The notes under the pieces: generated by a model | Databases searched by the model: none | Told to the model about the DNA's origin: nothing | Seen by the model: only the letters and a program-made list of their open reading frames with translations | In this document: positions 20,732-31,291 of the stretch, piece after piece | Layout: each line of letters opens with the position of its first letter | Position numbering within the stretch: the first letter of the stretch is position 1 | Made by a program: the position numbers and the translations under genes | Assembly: GCF_003315515.1 (NCBI RefSeq) | Contig: NZ_QNRY01000009.1 | Span: 28,898 to 92,897 of the forward strand | Direction: 5' to 3' | Origin: Brenneria salicis ATCC 15712 = DSM 30166 | GTDB taxonomy: Bacteria > Pseudomonadota > Gammaproteobacteria > Enterobacterales > Enterobacteriaceae | Length of the DNA: 64,000 nt

Positions 20732-21432
20732 CGCAAGCGTTGATGCTGGCCTGGGCGCTGGCATTCAGCGCTCAGGCCGCCACCGTCGACGCCAGCCGCT
20801 ATCAGGCTTTCTGGCTATGGGTCGCCGTCCGGCCACAGCCGGTCCTGCATCAGGCTCAGACGCTTTATCTGCATCAGGGGGAAATCGCCCGCCGACAGGG
20901 GAAATTGGTCTTTCTGCGTCAGGGGCTCCCGCCCAGCAAACTGCGCGTTGCCACTATCTGGCTCTCTTATCGTATGACCACGCTGGATCTTTCAGACCGA
21001 CATCTCAACCGCATGCTTAAATTGCGCGAGAACTGGCGCAGCCACGGTAATCAGGTTAAAGGGATTCAAATCGATTTTGACGCGAAAAGCTATCAACTGG
21101 CAGGCTACGTCGCGTTTTTACAACAACTACGCAAAAGATTGCCAGCGGATTGCCAAATCAGCATCACCGGTTTGCTCGACTGGTCAAAAACGGGCGATGT
21201 CGCGCAACTGAACCGCCTGCATGAGAGCGTGGATGAACTGGTGGTGCAGACTTATCAGGGACGTAATACCGTCACCAATTATGTCGATTATCTTCCCGCC
21301 CTACTCAAACTGAAACTGCCTTTTCGTCTGGGGCTGGTACAGCATGGCAAGTGGAACAGGCAGTGGCAACAACGGTTGGCGCGCTCGCCCTATTATCGCG
21401 GCGAGGTGGTTTTTCTGATCAACCCGCCGTGA
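20701..21432 (+). CDS. DUF3142 exported protein
   Basis: Function unknown; DUF3142 proteins are thought to have a TIM-barrel shape. About 243 residues. A GTG at 20701, preceded by AAGG, gives a clean signal peptide ending AFSAQA; an ATG at 20743 would remove part of it, so the GTG is preferred. Typical segments are GIQIDFDAKSYQLAGYVAFL (with an Asp-rich QIDFD strand end) and VDELVVQTYQG. It overlaps the preceding secreted repeat-helical gene by 31 bases, so the two probably form a translationally coupled pair. Confidence 0.75.
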   Translation: MGRPAQILLVTQALMLAWALAFSAQAATVDASRYQAFWLWVAVRPQPVLHQAQTLYLHQGEIARRQGKLVFLRQGLPPSKLRVATIWLSYRMTTLDLSDRHLNRMLKLRENWRSHGNQVKGIQIDFDAKSYQLAGYVAFLQQLRKRLPADCQISITGLLDWSKTGDVAQLNRLHESVDELVVQTYQGRNTVTNYVDYLPALLKLKLPFRLGLVQHGKWNRQWQQRLARSPYYRGEVVFLINPP

Positions 21433-21474
21433 AAAACGTAGCCGTCAACCGAAAACCGCCTGCTTGCGCCCGCT

Positions 21475-21939
21475 TCAGGCACGTCCGCCAAAACCATTCT
21501 GCCGCCAGGCTTCATAACTGATGACCGCCACGGCATTCGAGAGGTTCAGGCTACGGCTATCAGGCTGCATCGGAATACGAATACGAAAATCAGGCGGGAA
21601 ACCGTCCCGGATCGCATCGGGCAAACCGGCGGTTTCCGAGCCAAACAGCAACACATCCCCCGGTTGATAGGCGGGCTGGTCGTAAGGACGACTGCCTTTG
21701 GTGGTGCAGGCGAAAATACGTTTGCCGGACACCACCGCCAGAAAATCCTGATAGTTGCGGTGACGACTGACGTTGGCCAGGTCGTGGTAATCCAGCCCGG
21801 CACGGCGCAGTTTCTTCTCTTCGAAATCGAAACCCAGCGGTTCGATCAGGTGCAGGCTACAGCCGTTATTGGCGGCCAGACGGATGATGTTTCCGGTATT
21901 CGGGGCGATTTGTGGCTCATAGAGCGCAATATGAAACAT
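21475..21939 (-). CDS. trmL: tRNA (cytidine/uridine-2'-O)-methyltransferase of the wobble base
   Basis: SPOUT-fold methylase that 2'-O-methylates nucleotide 34 of tRNA-Leu isoacceptors using S-adenosylmethionine. 154 residues beginning [20 protein letters not shown]; the trefoil-knot motifs FGSETAGLP and [18 protein letters not shown] are intact. The start was placed at 21939 by homology; the frame stays open to 22002 but those codons are not conserved. Confidence 0.95.
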   Translation of the reverse strand: MFHIALYEPQIAPNTGNIIRLAANNGCSLHLIEPLGFDFEEKKLRRAGLDYHDLANVSRHRNYQDFLAVVSGKRIFACTTKGSRPYDQPAYQPGDVLLFGSETAGLPDAIRDGFPPDFRIRIPMQPDSRSLNLSNAVAVISYEAWRQNGFGGRA

Positions 21940-22153
21940 GGGATAACTTAGCCGCAAAGGAAAATTCCGCGCCAGTATATAACATTCCCCCAGAGCAACC
22001 AAAAAAGCCGAGGGCCAGAATAGGATAACTCATGACGACGTTTTGCCCCGTGGCGATTACACTGTAAGTATCGGGGCAAATAACCGTTACCGGCATTCCG
22101 GTTCATCCGCAAGATATCACGGTCTTGGCACATAAGGTGCCGTGGAGGACATG

Positions 22154-22459
22154 ATGAAGTATGCATTCACACTGGCGACCGCGCTGCTCACGTTGTTTAG
22201 TCTGTCGTGGACGGCGCAGGCCAATACGGTACAAGCGCCATCGGCCCGACAGCAGCAATTCGAAAACGGCATCAGCAGCCAGCGCCAGTTACAACAGCGC
22301 ATGCAGCAGAATCAACAATCGCAGCAACAACAGTTGAATCAGCAGCTACAGCAACGCAACACGCAGTTGCAACAACAGCGTCAGCAGCAGTTACAGCAAA
22401 ATCAGACGCGGACACAGCAAGCGACGCCGCAACCAATACCGCAACGACAAACGCCCTGA
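22154..22459 (+). CDS. Gln-rich periplasmic protein, YhhA/DUF2756-like
   Basis: A 101-residue product: signal peptide 1-23 (cut near WTAQA), then about 75 residues in which Gln dominates, with runs of Gln-Gln and Gln-Leu-Gln. GGAGG lies five bases before the ATG at 22154; the adjacent ATG at 22151 is too close. E. coli has a similar Gln-rich exported protein, YhhA, next to ugpQ, and ugpQ is 1.1 kb away here. Low-complexity composition makes family assignment uncertain. Confidence 0.7.
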   Translation: MKYAFTLATALLTLFSLSWTAQANTVQAPSARQQQFENGISSQRQLQQRMQQNQQSQQQQLNQQLQQRNTQLQQQRQQQLQQNQTRTQQATPQPIPQRQTP

Positions 22460-22477
22460 GTTATCCGCGTTATCCGC

Positions 22478-23434
22478 TTATAAGCGCACGCCCAACAGGG
22501 TCAGTATCAACGGCGTGGTCACCGCGGCCAGCGCCGTTGACATCAGCAGGCTGGAGGCCACCGGGCCGCCCAGCACGTTGAACTGGCGCGACATCAGATA
22601 CACATTCACGCCGACCGCCATTGAGCCAAGCAGTACCACGACACGGGTTTCCATTTCCGGCAATCCCAGCGCAATCGCAAGGCCCCACACCACCAGCGGC
22701 TGCACCAACAGCTTGATGGCGCAAATCACGCTGCTGATTTGCCAGCCGTCGCGGATTTGGTATTCCGCCAGCCCCATGCCGAGCGCAATCAGCGACAATG
22801 GCACCGCAATCTGCCCCAGCATGCTCAATGGCTGATCGACATAGCTCGGCAGCGACAGCCCGGTCAGGCTGAAAGCCGTACCGGACAGAATGCCGATGAT
22901 CAGCGGATTTTTCAGCACGCCCAGCGCGGTCCTGGTAAAGCCCTGCAACGACAACGCCCCGTTACGCGCCCACTCCACCGATACCGTCACCAGCGTCCAC
23001 AGGATCAGACCGTTGAATACCACCACCAGCGCGACGGACGGGATCGCCTCTTCCCCCAGCATCAGCGTGGCGATCGGCAACCCAAGCATCACATTGTTGG
23101 AGAAGATACCGCTCAGCGCAAAAATAGAACCGGAAACGCCATCAAGCCGAAAGATTTTGCGCGCCACGATACGCCCCAGCACAAAAACCACCAGACAGCT
23201 ACCGAAAAACGCAATCAACAACCGGGCATCCACCACCGGGCGCTTGGAAAAATCGCTCATCAAACGGAACAGCATGGCGGGCATCGCCACGGAAAAGACA
23301 AAACGACTCATGCCATCGGTAATGGCGGTCGGCCACTTGCCGTAGCGGATCAGGCAGTAGCCCAATGCGATCAGCACAAACAACGGTAACGACAGAAAAA
23401 TCTGGTGCCAGAGAGAAATAACAAATGCGGGCAT
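22478..23434 (-). CDS. AEC family transporter (auxin efflux carrier fold)
   Basis: Ten-helix inner-membrane transporter of 318 residues, probably exporting or exchanging an organic anion such as malonate. Family hallmarks are FSNNVMLGLPIA near residue 112 with the helix-breaking Asn-Asn, LKNPLIIGILSG near 172 and the C-terminal MAVGVNVYLMSRQF. Its end converges on the Gln-rich gene with 18 bases between stops. Substrate not determinable. Confidence 0.88.
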   Translation of the reverse strand: MPAFVISLWHQIFLSLPLFVLIALGYCLIRYGKWPTAITDGMSRFVFSVAMPAMLFRLMSDFSKRPVVDARLLIAFFGSCLVVFVLGRIVARKIFRLDGVSGSIFALSGIFSNNVMLGLPIATLMLGEEAIPSVALVVVFNGLILWTLVTVSVEWARNGALSLQGFTRTALGVLKNPLIIGILSGTAFSLTGLSLPSYVDQPLSMLGQIAVPLSLIALGMGLAEYQIRDGWQISSVICAIKLLVQPLVVWGLAIALGLPEMETRVVVLLGSMAVGVNVYLMSRQFNVLGGPVASSLLMSTALAAVTTPLILTLLGVRL

Positions 23435-23552
23435 TGAGCCACTTCCTTAATTACCGGCACCCATAGCGGAAAGCCTATACCCGTCACTTGCGCCTCGCAG
23501 ACGCGTCAGCGTCCCGCGAGACAAGATCGGCTTGGGATAAAGCGGGAAAATT

Positions 23553-24302
23553 TCAGCCGGTTGCGAAATCCGCCCCGATTAAATCTATCCGGTCAGTACA
23601 GATGCAGTCAACGCCCCAATCCAGCAAAATTTGCGCCCGATCCGGTTGATTGACGGTATAGACCAGAATATGCAGACCGGCGGCTTTCAGTTCGGCGACC
23701 CGTTCCGCCGTCAGAAGCTGATGATTAAGATGAATGGACACGCATCCGAGACATTGCGTCAGGTGTTGCCAATTCTCGTCCCACTCATCCAATAGCAAGC
23801 CGCGCGGCAATTCCGGCACGGCTTGCTGAGCGGCGGCCAATGCCGCTACGGAAAAGGAGGAGAGCAGCGGCGCTATCGGATCATCAGCCCACAACTGACG
23901 CGCGGCCAGCGCGATAACCCGCCCGGTCTGCGTGTCCTGACCGGTGGTCGGCTTGATCTCAATATTGGCCGCCATGCCATATTGCGCGCAGCGTTTTGCC
24001 ACTTCTGAGAGCAGCGGCAATCGCTCGCCAGCGAATGTCTCCCCGAACCAGCCGCCGACATCCAGACCAATCAATTGATCCCACGCTAGCTCGCCCGCAA
24101 TCCCGCTGCCGTTACTGGTTCGTTCCAGCGTGTCGTCATGCAATAAAAAGATTTGGCCATCCTGCGATAGCTTGGCATCGAACTCGATCATCCGATGGCC
24201 CAGACTCGCGCCCACATCAATCGCCGCCAGTGTGTTTTCCGGCGCCAGTGAACCGCCGCCGCGATGGGCGACAATTTTCGGGTAAGGCCAGAGCGTCGTC
24301 AT
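23553..24302 (-). CDS. ugpQ: Cytoplasmic glycerophosphodiester phosphodiesterase
   Basis: Splits glycerophosphodiesters brought in by the Ugp importer into sn-glycerol-3-phosphate and an alcohol. 249 residues, GDPD-type TIM barrel: [12 protein letters not shown] near residue 12, [11 protein letters not shown] and HDD with the catalytic acid/base and metal ligands, and IEIKPTTG near 115. No signal peptide. Last gene of ugpBAECQ; its ATG shares one base with the ugpC stop (TAATG). Confidence 0.95.
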   Translation of the reverse strand: MTTLWPYPKIVAHRGGGSLAPENTLAAIDVGASLGHRMIEFDAKLSQDGQIFLLHDDTLERTSNGSGIAGELAWDQLIGLDVGGWFGETFAGERLPLLSEVAKRCAQYGMAANIEIKPTTGQDTQTGRVIALAARQLWADDPIAPLLSSFSVAALAAAQQAVPELPRGLLLDEWDENWQHLTQCLGCVSIHLNHQLLTAERVAELKAAGLHILVYTVNQPDRAQILLDWGVDCICTDRIDLIGADFATG

Positions 24303-25375
24303 TATTTCATCCGTAATCCGCTTTGCGAATCAAACAAGTGCCATGCCTGCTCAGGCAGATGCAGCCAGAGCGTCGATCCAACCGCCGGACAATGTTCATA
24401 AGATAAACGTGCGATCACGTTCTGTCCGCCCCACTGCCCATGCGCCAGATTGTCCGCGCCCAACAGTTCCAATGTCGAAACCTGTAGCGGGATACCGCCG
24501 GTTTCGCGCGTTGCCAGTTGAATATGCTCCGGTCTTACCCCAAGCGTCAATTCACGTCCGCGCCATTGCGGTTTCGCCGTCGGCAGCGCCAGCGCGATAT
24601 CGCCGCCAATCTCGAAGCGGCAACCGTCATCGCTGATCCGCCCCGACCAAAGATTCATGGCCGGGGAACCGATAAAACTGGCCACAAACCGCGTAGCCGG
24701 ACGGCGATAAATTTCCGACGGCGCACCCACTTGCTCGGCAATGCCTTTATTCATCACAATCACGCATTGCGCCAGCGTCATGGCTTCCACCTGATCGTGC
24801 GTTACATACAGGCTGGTGGTTTTTAGTCGCTGATGCAGTTGCTGCAACTCCAGACGCATCTGCACGCGCAGTTTGGCGTCCAGATTCGATAGCGGCTCAT
24901 CAAACAAAAATACCGCGGGTTCGCGCACAATCGCCCGCCCCATCGCGACACGCTGGCGCTGCCCGCCGGAAAGCTCGCGCGGTTTGCGCTGCAATAATGG
25001 CATCAGTTCCAGAATACGCGCCGCCTCTTCCACTTGCTGACGAATCTGCGCTTTGCCAAAGCCACGAATTTTCAGCCCATAGGCCATATTGTCATACACA
25101 TTCATATGGGGATACAGCGCGTAGTTCTGGAACACCATCGCAATACCGCGATCTTTGGGCTCCAGTTCGGTCACACGTTGATCGCCAATGTAGATATCTC
25201 CGCTGGTGGCGCGTTCCAGCCCCGCCACCATACGCAGCAGCGTCGATTTTCCACACCCCGACGGCCCGACCATCACCACAAATTCGCCATCGGCGACATC
25301 CAGATCGATGGGGTGGATCGCCTGCGTTTTGCCATCATAGGACTTGGTGACGGCCTGAAGTTTTAAACATGCCAT
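24302..25375 (-). CDS. ugpC: sn-Glycerol-3-phosphate ABC importer, ATPase
   Basis: Energises the Ugp importer. 357 residues: Walker [10 protein letters not shown] at 37-45, Q-loop [11 protein letters not shown], signature [13 protein letters not shown], Walker [12 protein letters not shown] and switch His in [11 protein letters not shown]. The C-terminal TOBE domain (from about residue 240) begins after [13 protein letters not shown]. The start at 25375 (MACLKLQ) matches E. coli; eight upstream codons are open but not conserved. One unusual residue is LAQCVIVM where Arg or Asp-Arg is common. Confidence 0.95.
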   Translation of the reverse strand: MACLKLQAVTKSYDGKTQAIHPIDLDVADGEFVVMVGPSGCGKSTLLRMVAGLERATSGDIYIGDQRVTELEPKDRGIAMVFQNYALYPHMNVYDNMAYGLKIRGFGKAQIRQQVEEAARILELMPLLQRKPRELSGGQRQRVAMGRAIVREPAVFLFDEPLSNLDAKLRVQMRLELQQLHQRLKTTSLYVTHDQVEAMTLAQCVIVMNKGIAEQVGAPSEIYRRPATRFVASFIGSPAMNLWSGRISDDGCRFEIGGDIALALPTAKPQWRGRELTLGVRPEHIQLATRETGGIPLQVSTLELLGADNLAHGQWGGQNVIARLSYEHCPAVGSTLWLHLPEQAWHLFDSQSGLRMK

Positions 25376-25435
25376 AGAAAAACCTTTTGAACGCCGCACA
25401 GCAGCACACGTTGATCGGCGAGCAAGCCTCGCCCG

Positions 25436-26281
25436 TTAATTTTCGCTATCCACCAGACCGCGCACAAACCAGCGCTGCATCAACAACACCACCAACAGCG
25501 GCGGCAGCAGAGTGAGCAGCATCGCGGCCATTACCTGATTCCACTGGGTCGCGCCGTCGCCGGAGGCGATCATGCTTTTGATGCCGGCGACCGCCGTCCC
25601 CAGATTGGCATCGCTGATGATCAGCAACGGCCACAGATACTGGTTCCAGCCATAGATGAAGGTAATCACGAACAGCGCCGCCAGATTGGTTTTCGACAGC
25701 GGCAGCACCATGTCGAAGAAGAAACGCATCGGGCTTGCGCCATCGATGCGTGCCGCCTCAAGCAGTTCATCCGGCAGGGTCATAAAGAATTGCCGGAACA
25801 GAAAGGTCGCCGTGGCCGACGCCATCAGCGGCAGTGTCAACCCGGTGTAGCTGTCCATCATGTCCAGCCTGGCGATCACTTCCACCGTGGGGAAAATACG
25901 CACCTCTACCGGCAACATCAGCGTCAGGAAAATCATCCAGAAAAACAGGCTGCGCAGCGGAAAGCGAAAATAGACGATGGCGTAAGCGGATAAGATCGAA
26001 ACCGTGATTTTGCCCAGCGTAATCGCCAACGCCATGACAAAACTGTTCAACAGCATCCGGCCAAACGGCGTCGGGCTGTTGCCCGCGCCATGCAGCCAGA
26101 TATCGCGCAAGTTTTCCCACAGAAACGAACCAGGCATCAGCGACATCGGCGACTGAAAGACATCCTGATTATTCAGCGTGGCCGCTACAAACCCCACGTA
26201 CAGCGGGAACAACACGGCGACAATCCCGACGATCAGCATCAGGTGACTGAAAATATCCAGTCCGCGACGGTTCTCAATCAT
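25436..26281 (-). CDS. ugpE: sn-Glycerol-3-phosphate ABC importer, permease subunit
   Basis: Inner-membrane permease, 281 residues as in E. coli, with six helices and the coupling EAA loop [21 protein letters not shown] near residue 190 that docks onto UgpC. Its ATG overlaps the ugpA stop by 4 bases, giving coupled translation of the permease dimer. Confidence 0.95.
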   Translation of the reverse strand: MIENRRGLDIFSHLMLIVGIVAVLFPLYVGFVAATLNNQDVFQSPMSLMPGSFLWENLRDIWLHGAGNSPTPFGRMLLNSFVMALAITLGKITVSILSAYAIVYFRFPLRSLFFWMIFLTLMLPVEVRIFPTVEVIARLDMMDSYTGLTLPLMASATATFLFRQFFMTLPDELLEAARIDGASPMRFFFDMVLPLSKTNLAALFVITFIYGWNQYLWPLLIISDANLGTAVAGIKSMIASGDGATQWNQVMAAMLLTLLPPLLVVLLMQRWFVRGLVDSEN

Positions 26282-27165
26282 TGGTAATTCACCTTACGTT
26301 CAACAAAACGGAACTGGAGCACCGTCAGCCCGATAACCAACAGCATCAGCACCACCGACTGCGCCGCCGAACTGGACAGATCCAGACCGGCGAAGCCTTC
26401 CCGGTAAATTTTGTAGATAAGCGTGGTGGTTGACTGCACCGGCCCGCCCGCGGTGGCGGCGTCAATAATCGGAAAGGTATCGAAGAAGGCATAAACCAGA
26501 TTCACCACCAACAGGAAAAAACTCACCGGCGAAATCAGCGGCAGCGCCAGATTAAAGAAGCGGCGCACCGGCCCGGCGCCGTCAATGGCCGCCGCTTCGG
26601 TCAGCGAGCGGGGAATGGATTGCAGAGCGGCGAGGAAAAACAGAAAGTTATAACTGATTTGTTTCCAGATGGACGCCAACACCACCAGGAACATCGCCTG
26701 CCCGCTGTTCTGCGCATGATTCCATGAGTAGCCAAGCGAGCCAAGGAAGTGGGTGATCAGCCCCAGGCCGGGATTGAACAGAAACATCCACAGCACCGCC
26801 GCGACCGCCGGCGCCACCGCATACGGCACAAGAATTAACGTCTGATACAGGCGGCGGCACCGCATCACATGATCGACCAGCGCGGCCAGAAATAGCGAAA
26901 TCAGCAGACCAAACCCCGCCACCAGAAAACTAAAGATCAGCGTGGTGTAAAACGAATCCAGATAGTAGCTATCGCTGAACAATTGGCGAAAGTTTTCCAT
27001 ACCCACGAATTCGCTGGACAAGCCAAACGGATCGAGACGTTGCACCGAATACCACAGCGCCTGACCCGCAGGCCAGATGAAGAAAACGACGGTGATGAGC
27101 AACTGGGGAAAAACCAGAAGATAGGGAAGCCAACTGCGGCCAAAAACGGGGCGGGCTGATGTCAT
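26278..27165 (-). CDS. ugpA: sn-Glycerol-3-phosphate ABC importer, permease subunit
   Basis: Partner permease to UgpE, 295 residues, MalF-like type with six helices; the EAA loop [21 protein letters not shown] is near residue 205. Second gene of the operon, following the binding protein by 64 bases. Confidence 0.95.
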   Translation of the reverse strand: MTSARPVFGRSWLPYLLVFPQLLITVVFFIWPAGQALWYSVQRLDPFGLSSEFVGMENFRQLFSDSYYLDSFYTTLIFSFLVAGFGLLISLFLAALVDHVMRCRRLYQTLILVPYAVAPAVAAVLWMFLFNPGLGLITHFLGSLGYSWNHAQNSGQAMFLVVLASIWKQISYNFLFFLAALQSIPRSLTEAAAIDGAGPVRRFFNLALPLISPVSFFLLVVNLVYAFFDTFPIIDAATAGGPVQSTTTLIYKIYREGFAGLDLSSSAAQSVVLMLLVIGLTVLQFRFVERKVNYQ

Positions 27166-27229
27166 GCGCTAACTCATTGCAATCAGAAAGGGAAAGGAGC
27201 CGATGTCATTCGGCTCCCTATGTCATGGG

Positions 27230-28549
27230 TTATCTGGTTGATTGCTCAAAGCGACGCAATAAGGCGTTACCCCGCGCAACCGCGCTATCCAGCGCCTGCT
27301 TCGGCGCTTTTTTCCCGGTCCAGACGCTTTCCAGTTCTTCATCCACCACGCTGCGGATCTGCTGCATGTTGCCCAGACGCAGGCCTTTGGTGTACGCCAG
27401 CGGCGGCTTGTTCAGCATCTGACGCGTGGCGATATCCGCGCCCGGATTCTGCTCGTAGAAATCCTGCCGCTGCGTTAACTCATATGCTGCTTTAGTGATT
27501 GGCAGATAACCGGTTTTCTGATGCCATTCCGCGGCCATTTCAGGCTGAGCCAGGAACTGCATAAACTCAGCCACGCCTTTATACGTCGCGGCGTCTTTGC
27601 CGTTCATCACCCACAGACTGGCGCCGCCGATAATGGCGTTCTGCGGCGCGCCGGACACCTCGGCGTCATACGGCATCATGCCGACGCCGTAATTGAATTT
27701 GGCGTGTTGACGGATATCCGCCAGTGAACCCGACGACGCGGTGGTAATTGCACAATCGCCGTTATAGAATTTTTCGGTGGGTTCGTCCTTACGTCCGAAA
27801 TAGGTGAAATCCCCTTTCTTGTTCATGTCTTGCAATAACTGGATGTGTTTAATCTGCGTCGGTTTATTGAATTCCAGTACCGCATCAGCGCCATCGAAAC
27901 CGTTATTTTTGCTGGCGACCGGCAAACCATGCCAGGCGCTGAAGTTTTCAATCTGAATCCAGCCCTGCCAGCCGCTGGCATAGCCGCACTTCATGCCGGA
28001 CGCACGCAGCTTCGCGGTGTACTCGGCCATTTGCTGCCAGGTTTTTGGCGGCTGTTCGGGGTCCAATCCCGCTTTTTGGAAAGCATCTTTGTTGTAGTAC
28101 AGTACGGGCGTCGAACTATTGAACGGCTGCGACAGCAGGTGGCCGCTTTTCGCATCGGTGTAATAACCGGACACAGTCGGCACAAAAACCGACTCATCGA
28201 AAGGGATACCGGCATCTTTGAACACCTCATAAACCGGTTTGATCGCTTTGCTGGCCATCATGGTCGCGGTGCCGACTTCGTAAACCTGTAAAATCGCTGG
28301 CGCATTCCCGGCGCGATAAGCGGCGATCCCGGCGGCCAGACTCTGTTCGTAGTTGCCTTTATAGACCGAAACAATTTTCACATCGCCGTGGGACTGATTA
28401 AAACGTTCGACCAGGGAATTGACCTCTTTCCCAAGCTCGCCTTCCATCGAATGCCAGAAAGGGATTTCGGTGGCCGCCTGCGCATTGGCGCTGCAAGCCA
28501 ACGCTAATACCACACACGCTGTCGCTTTACGGATGTCAGAGTTAAACAT
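27230..28549 (-). CDS. ugpB: sn-Glycerol-3-phosphate-binding periplasmic protein
   Basis: Captures sn-glycerol-3-phosphate and glycerophosphodiesters in the periplasm. 439 residues with a signal peptide cut near ANAQAA; the mature protein starts [17 protein letters not shown]. The start at 28549 has AGGAG upstream; the extra five codons to 28564 are unlikely. First gene of ugpBAECQ, transcribed from a region with four PhoB half-sites. A structured repeat lies in its leader. Confidence 0.95.
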   Translation of the reverse strand: MFNSDIRKATACVVLALACSANAQAATEIPFWHSMEGELGKEVNSLVERFNQSHGDVKIVSVYKGNYEQSLAAGIAAYRAGNAPAILQVYEVGTATMMASKAIKPVYEVFKDAGIPFDESVFVPTVSGYYTDAKSGHLLSQPFNSSTPVLYYNKDAFQKAGLDPEQPPKTWQQMAEYTAKLRASGMKCGYASGWQGWIQIENFSAWHGLPVASKNNGFDGADAVLEFNKPTQIKHIQLLQDMNKKGDFTYFGRKDEPTEKFYNGDCAITTASSGSLADIRQHAKFNYGVGMMPYDAEVSGAPQNAIIGGASLWVMNGKDAATYKGVAEFMQFLAQPEMAAEWHQKTGYLPITKAAYELTQRQDFYEQNPGADIATRQMLNKPPLAYTKGLRLGNMQQIRSVVDEELESVWTGKKAPKQALDSAVARGNALLRRFEQSTR

Positions 28550-28620
28550 GCCAGTCTCCTGCAATAGATAGACGCGCCTGCATCAGAGAGACGCCGTTTT
28601 ATGAGGGGCATCCTGTCCGC

Positions 28621-28673
28621 TCCCCTTCGGGCCGTTGCTGGGCAACGTTGAAAAACACACCCTGTGTTTTTTA
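28621..28673. repeat. Two-hairpin repeat in the ugp leader
   Basis: CCCCTTCGGGCCG, then stem CGTTGC/GCAACG (28633-28638/28642-28647), GTTG, then a 9-bp stem AAAAACACA/TGTGTTTTT (28651-28659/28663-28671). It has the plan of the elements at 6718-6832 but different paired bases. In the direction of ugp transcription the A/T-flanked hairpin comes first and is followed by T, so it could act as an early terminator. Confidence 0.65.
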
Positions 28674-28699
28674 TGGCGCAGGTAACATGACATGTGCGT

Positions 28700-28739
28700 A
28701 TGACAGAAAAATAACCGGGGAATGACGGGAGAATGACAA
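28700..28739 (-). promoter_or_regulatory. Two tandem Pho boxes upstream of ugpB
   Basis: On the minus strand the 7-mers TTGTCAT, CCGTCAT, CGGTTAT and CTGTCAT recur at exact 11-base intervals. This is the PhoB direct-repeat arrangement (consensus CTGTCAT), giving two adjacent boxes. The operon is phosphate-starvation controlled in E. coli. Confidence 0.85.
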
Positions 28740-29199
28740 AGAGACTTACCGAACTGAACCTCAATGACTCACGTGACAGTAAACCCGCTCAGGACACAAG
28801 GATTTATGAACGCCGCAAATTATGCCAATAACGATAAGCCATACCTTGCGGTAACCGGGTGAACGCGGCAGGAAAACGCCAAGCGTTATTCACTCACCCT
28901 CGCGAGCTGACCACTCAATTGATAGTCAAATGAATCGACTTTAAATTTTACAATAGTCTTACGCTATCAAATGGCAACAATCAGCATGTTTTCTACCCAC
29001 TTATCTGGTAATCAATTTATTCCATCTCCCTTTACAATGGGCAGTCATCTTCTTTCACACCGGTTTTTCAGTCAGGCAAGTGGATGAATCAAAGATACCA
29101 CTTTCTGGACTATGCATAATAATAAAATGATTTATAAGGCATTTTTCTCTCTCGCCAGTAAATGCATTTATCTGCTGGTCTCCACCTACCAAGGAACAT
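28740..29199. other. Intergenic region before the first chemoreceptor gene
   Basis: About 460 bases upstream of the first MCP gene. It is increasingly AT-rich towards the gene. No clear sigma-28 promoter, repeat or small gene was found. Confidence 0.4.
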
Positions 29200-30855
29200 A
29201 TGAATATGTTAAGAAATATGAAGCTGGGAACCATGCTCGGTTCCGGTTTTGCCATCGTCATCCTGATAGGCTGCCTTGTGGCTTTATTTGGCCGCATGCA
29301 ACTGGCCGAATTGGGCAACAATATTCAACTGTTATCACAGGTACGTATTAACAACCTGTTGCTGATGCAAGATGTAAAAGACAATATCAATAGCATTTCC
29401 CGCTCCGTGCGCAATATTGCGCTAACGGAAAATCGTCAGGAAATGGAAAGCGAAAAGAATCGCATTGATGAACTGCTGTCGCGTAATGCAAAACATCTCG
29501 ACACACTGCGCAATACCGCGGTATCGCCTGAAGCGCGTCAGCGTGTGCAGGCGCTTGCTCAGTTGAGCCCAACCTACCGTGAGACGCTGAACAAGGCGAT
29601 CAATTCAGGCCTCTCTGGGCAAATGCAAGAAGCGCGCGCGATATTGTTCGGTGAAATGCGTGACGCGCAGGCCAACGTCTTCAGTGCGCTGGATGAGATG
29701 GTCACCTATCAGAAAGGTCTGACGGTGGAGACCGCCAATACATCAGAACGCCAGGCGATAACCGCCGGGACAATGATGCTGATTGCGGTTGTCATCGCGG
29801 CGTTGTTAGGTTCATTGATTGCATGGAGCATCACGCGACGTATCAAAAGACAGCTTGGCGGCGAACCCACCTATGCGGTTGAGATCGCCCGGCAGGTGGC
29901 AGAGGGAAATCTGGCATTGAAAATTGCGCTGCGCCCAGGCGACAGCACCAGCGTACTGGCCGCCATGACATCCATGCGCGATAGCCTGAGCCACACCGTC
30001 GATCAGGTGCGTCAGAGCAGCGAATCCATCGCTACCGGCGCCAGCCAAATCGCCATCGGCAACACTGATTTAAGCCAGCGGACGGAAGAGCAGGCTTCAA
30101 GTCTGCAAGAAACGGCAGCGTCAATGGAACAGATGAACGTGACCATCAAGCAGAACACCGATACGGTCAATATGGCGTCGGAACTGGCGCAATCCGCCAG
30201 CGTTACCGCGGGTAAAGGCGGCGATGTCGTCAACAATGTTGTCAACACTATGGACGAAATCACCTCCAGTTCACGCAAAATCGGCGACATTATCGGGGTG
30301 ATTGATGGTATCGCTTTCCAGACCAATATTCTGGCGCTGAACGCCGCGGTGGAAGCGGCGCGCGCCGGTGAACAAGGCCGTGGCTTCGCGGTTGTCGCAG
30401 GGGAAGTTCGCTCACTGGCGCAACGCTCCGCATCCGCCGCCAAAGAAATTAAAGAACTGATTGGCGAAAGCGTGGAAAAAGTGGAAGCCGGTTCGCTTCT
30501 GGTTAATGAAGCGGGCGACACGATGAGCGAAATCGTCGATCAGGTGCGTCGCGTGGCCGAATTACTGTCAGAAATCGGGGTGACCACCCGCGAACAGTCT
30601 CATGGTATCTCGCAGGTTAACGATGCGGTCAATCAGTTGGATGAAGTGACGCAACAGAACGCCGCCCTGGTGGAAGAATCCGCTACCGCCGCAGACAGCC
30701 TGAGCGATCAGGCCAAACGACTGGTTGAACTGATGAGTGTTTTCCAGCTTGATGAAAACACGCGCAAACCTAGTCAACAGAAAGCGCCTCGCCCGACTCA
30801 GGCGTTGAAATTAGCCAGTAACGCCCCCACGCAGCAAGACTGGGAAGCATTCTAA
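29200..30855 (+). CDS. Methyl-accepting chemotaxis protein
   Basis: Inner-membrane chemoreceptor of 551 residues. Helix 1 at about 10-31, a four-helix-bundle ligand domain 32-190, helix 2 at about 190-211, HAMP 212-265 and the signalling domain with the hairpin tip [41 protein letters not shown]. The end DWEAF resembles the NWETF CheR/CheB tether. AAGGAA precedes the ATG. It is a close paralogue of the next receptor; ligand unknown. Confidence 0.93.
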   Translation: MNMLRNMKLGTMLGSGFAIVILIGCLVALFGRMQLAELGNNIQLLSQVRINNLLLMQDVKDNINSISRSVRNIALTENRQEMESEKNRIDELLSRNAKHLDTLRNTAVSPEARQRVQALAQLSPTYRETLNKAINSGLSGQMQEARAILFGEMRDAQANVFSALDEMVTYQKGLTVETANTSERQAITAGTMMLIAVVIAALLGSLIAWSITRRIKRQLGGEPTYAVEIARQVAEGNLALKIALRPGDSTSVLAAMTSMRDSLSHTVDQVRQSSESIATGASQIAIGNTDLSQRTEEQASSLQETAASMEQMNVTIKQNTDTVNMASELAQSASVTAGKGGDVVNNVVNTMDEITSSSRKIGDIIGVIDGIAFQTNILALNAAVEAARAGEQGRGFAVVAGEVRSLAQRSASAAKEIKELIGESVEKVEAGSLLVNEAGDTMSEIVDQVRRVAELLSEIGVTTREQSHGISQVNDAVNQLDEVTQQNAALVEESATAADSLSDQAKRLVELMSVFQLDENTRKPSQQKAPRPTQALKLASNAPTQQDWEAF

Positions 30856-31291
30856 ACACATTGCTCTCCAATCGCTAAAGGTCGCGCATGCGGCCTTTCG
30901 TTTCTCGCGGATCTATGCCCTTCCCCTGATATCCTCACAGACAACATCAGCCCCGATGCGGATAAATGCCGCCAATTTATAGCCCTGTTCTCCCCGCGGT
31001 CAGAGGTGCATTACCTTTATCATGTTCATTTAATTAATTAATGTTACTTCTAATAGTTAGAGTACGACGTTCATGTTCATCTGTCAGTAAAACCGACCGG
31101 CTATCAATTCAGCATCTACACTATTTTTAATGGATTTAACGATACAGAAAGGCGGTAGCCGAATGTATCCCCATAAGCTATTCAAGTCAGCGGCAGCAAT
31201 CGCCAGCGCAACCTGAAAAATAACGGGTATTTTCCCTAACCTCTGGGATACCACGTTGCCGATCAGTAGAAAAAGGAGAGCAAGGTAATTT
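30856..31291. other. Intergenic region between the two chemoreceptor genes
   Basis: Starts with a terminator-like hairpin (30877-30905) and then runs AT-rich up to the second receptor. The 9-mer CATGTTCAT occurs twice (31021-31029 and 31072-31080). The first copy extends to CATGTTCATTTAA, a 13-mer that recurs upstream of hcp at 56702-56714. Confidence 0.4.
30877..30905 (+). terminator. Terminator after the first chemoreceptor gene
   Basis: Nine-bp stem AAAGGTCGC/GCGGCCTTT with one G-T pair and a 4-base loop, followed by a short T-rich stretch. Confidence 0.6.

Noticed and set aside
28940..28975. Sigma-28 (FliA) promoter before the first chemoreceptor
   Set aside because: A TAAA-type half is present but the GCCGATAA half is poor and the spacing is wrong.
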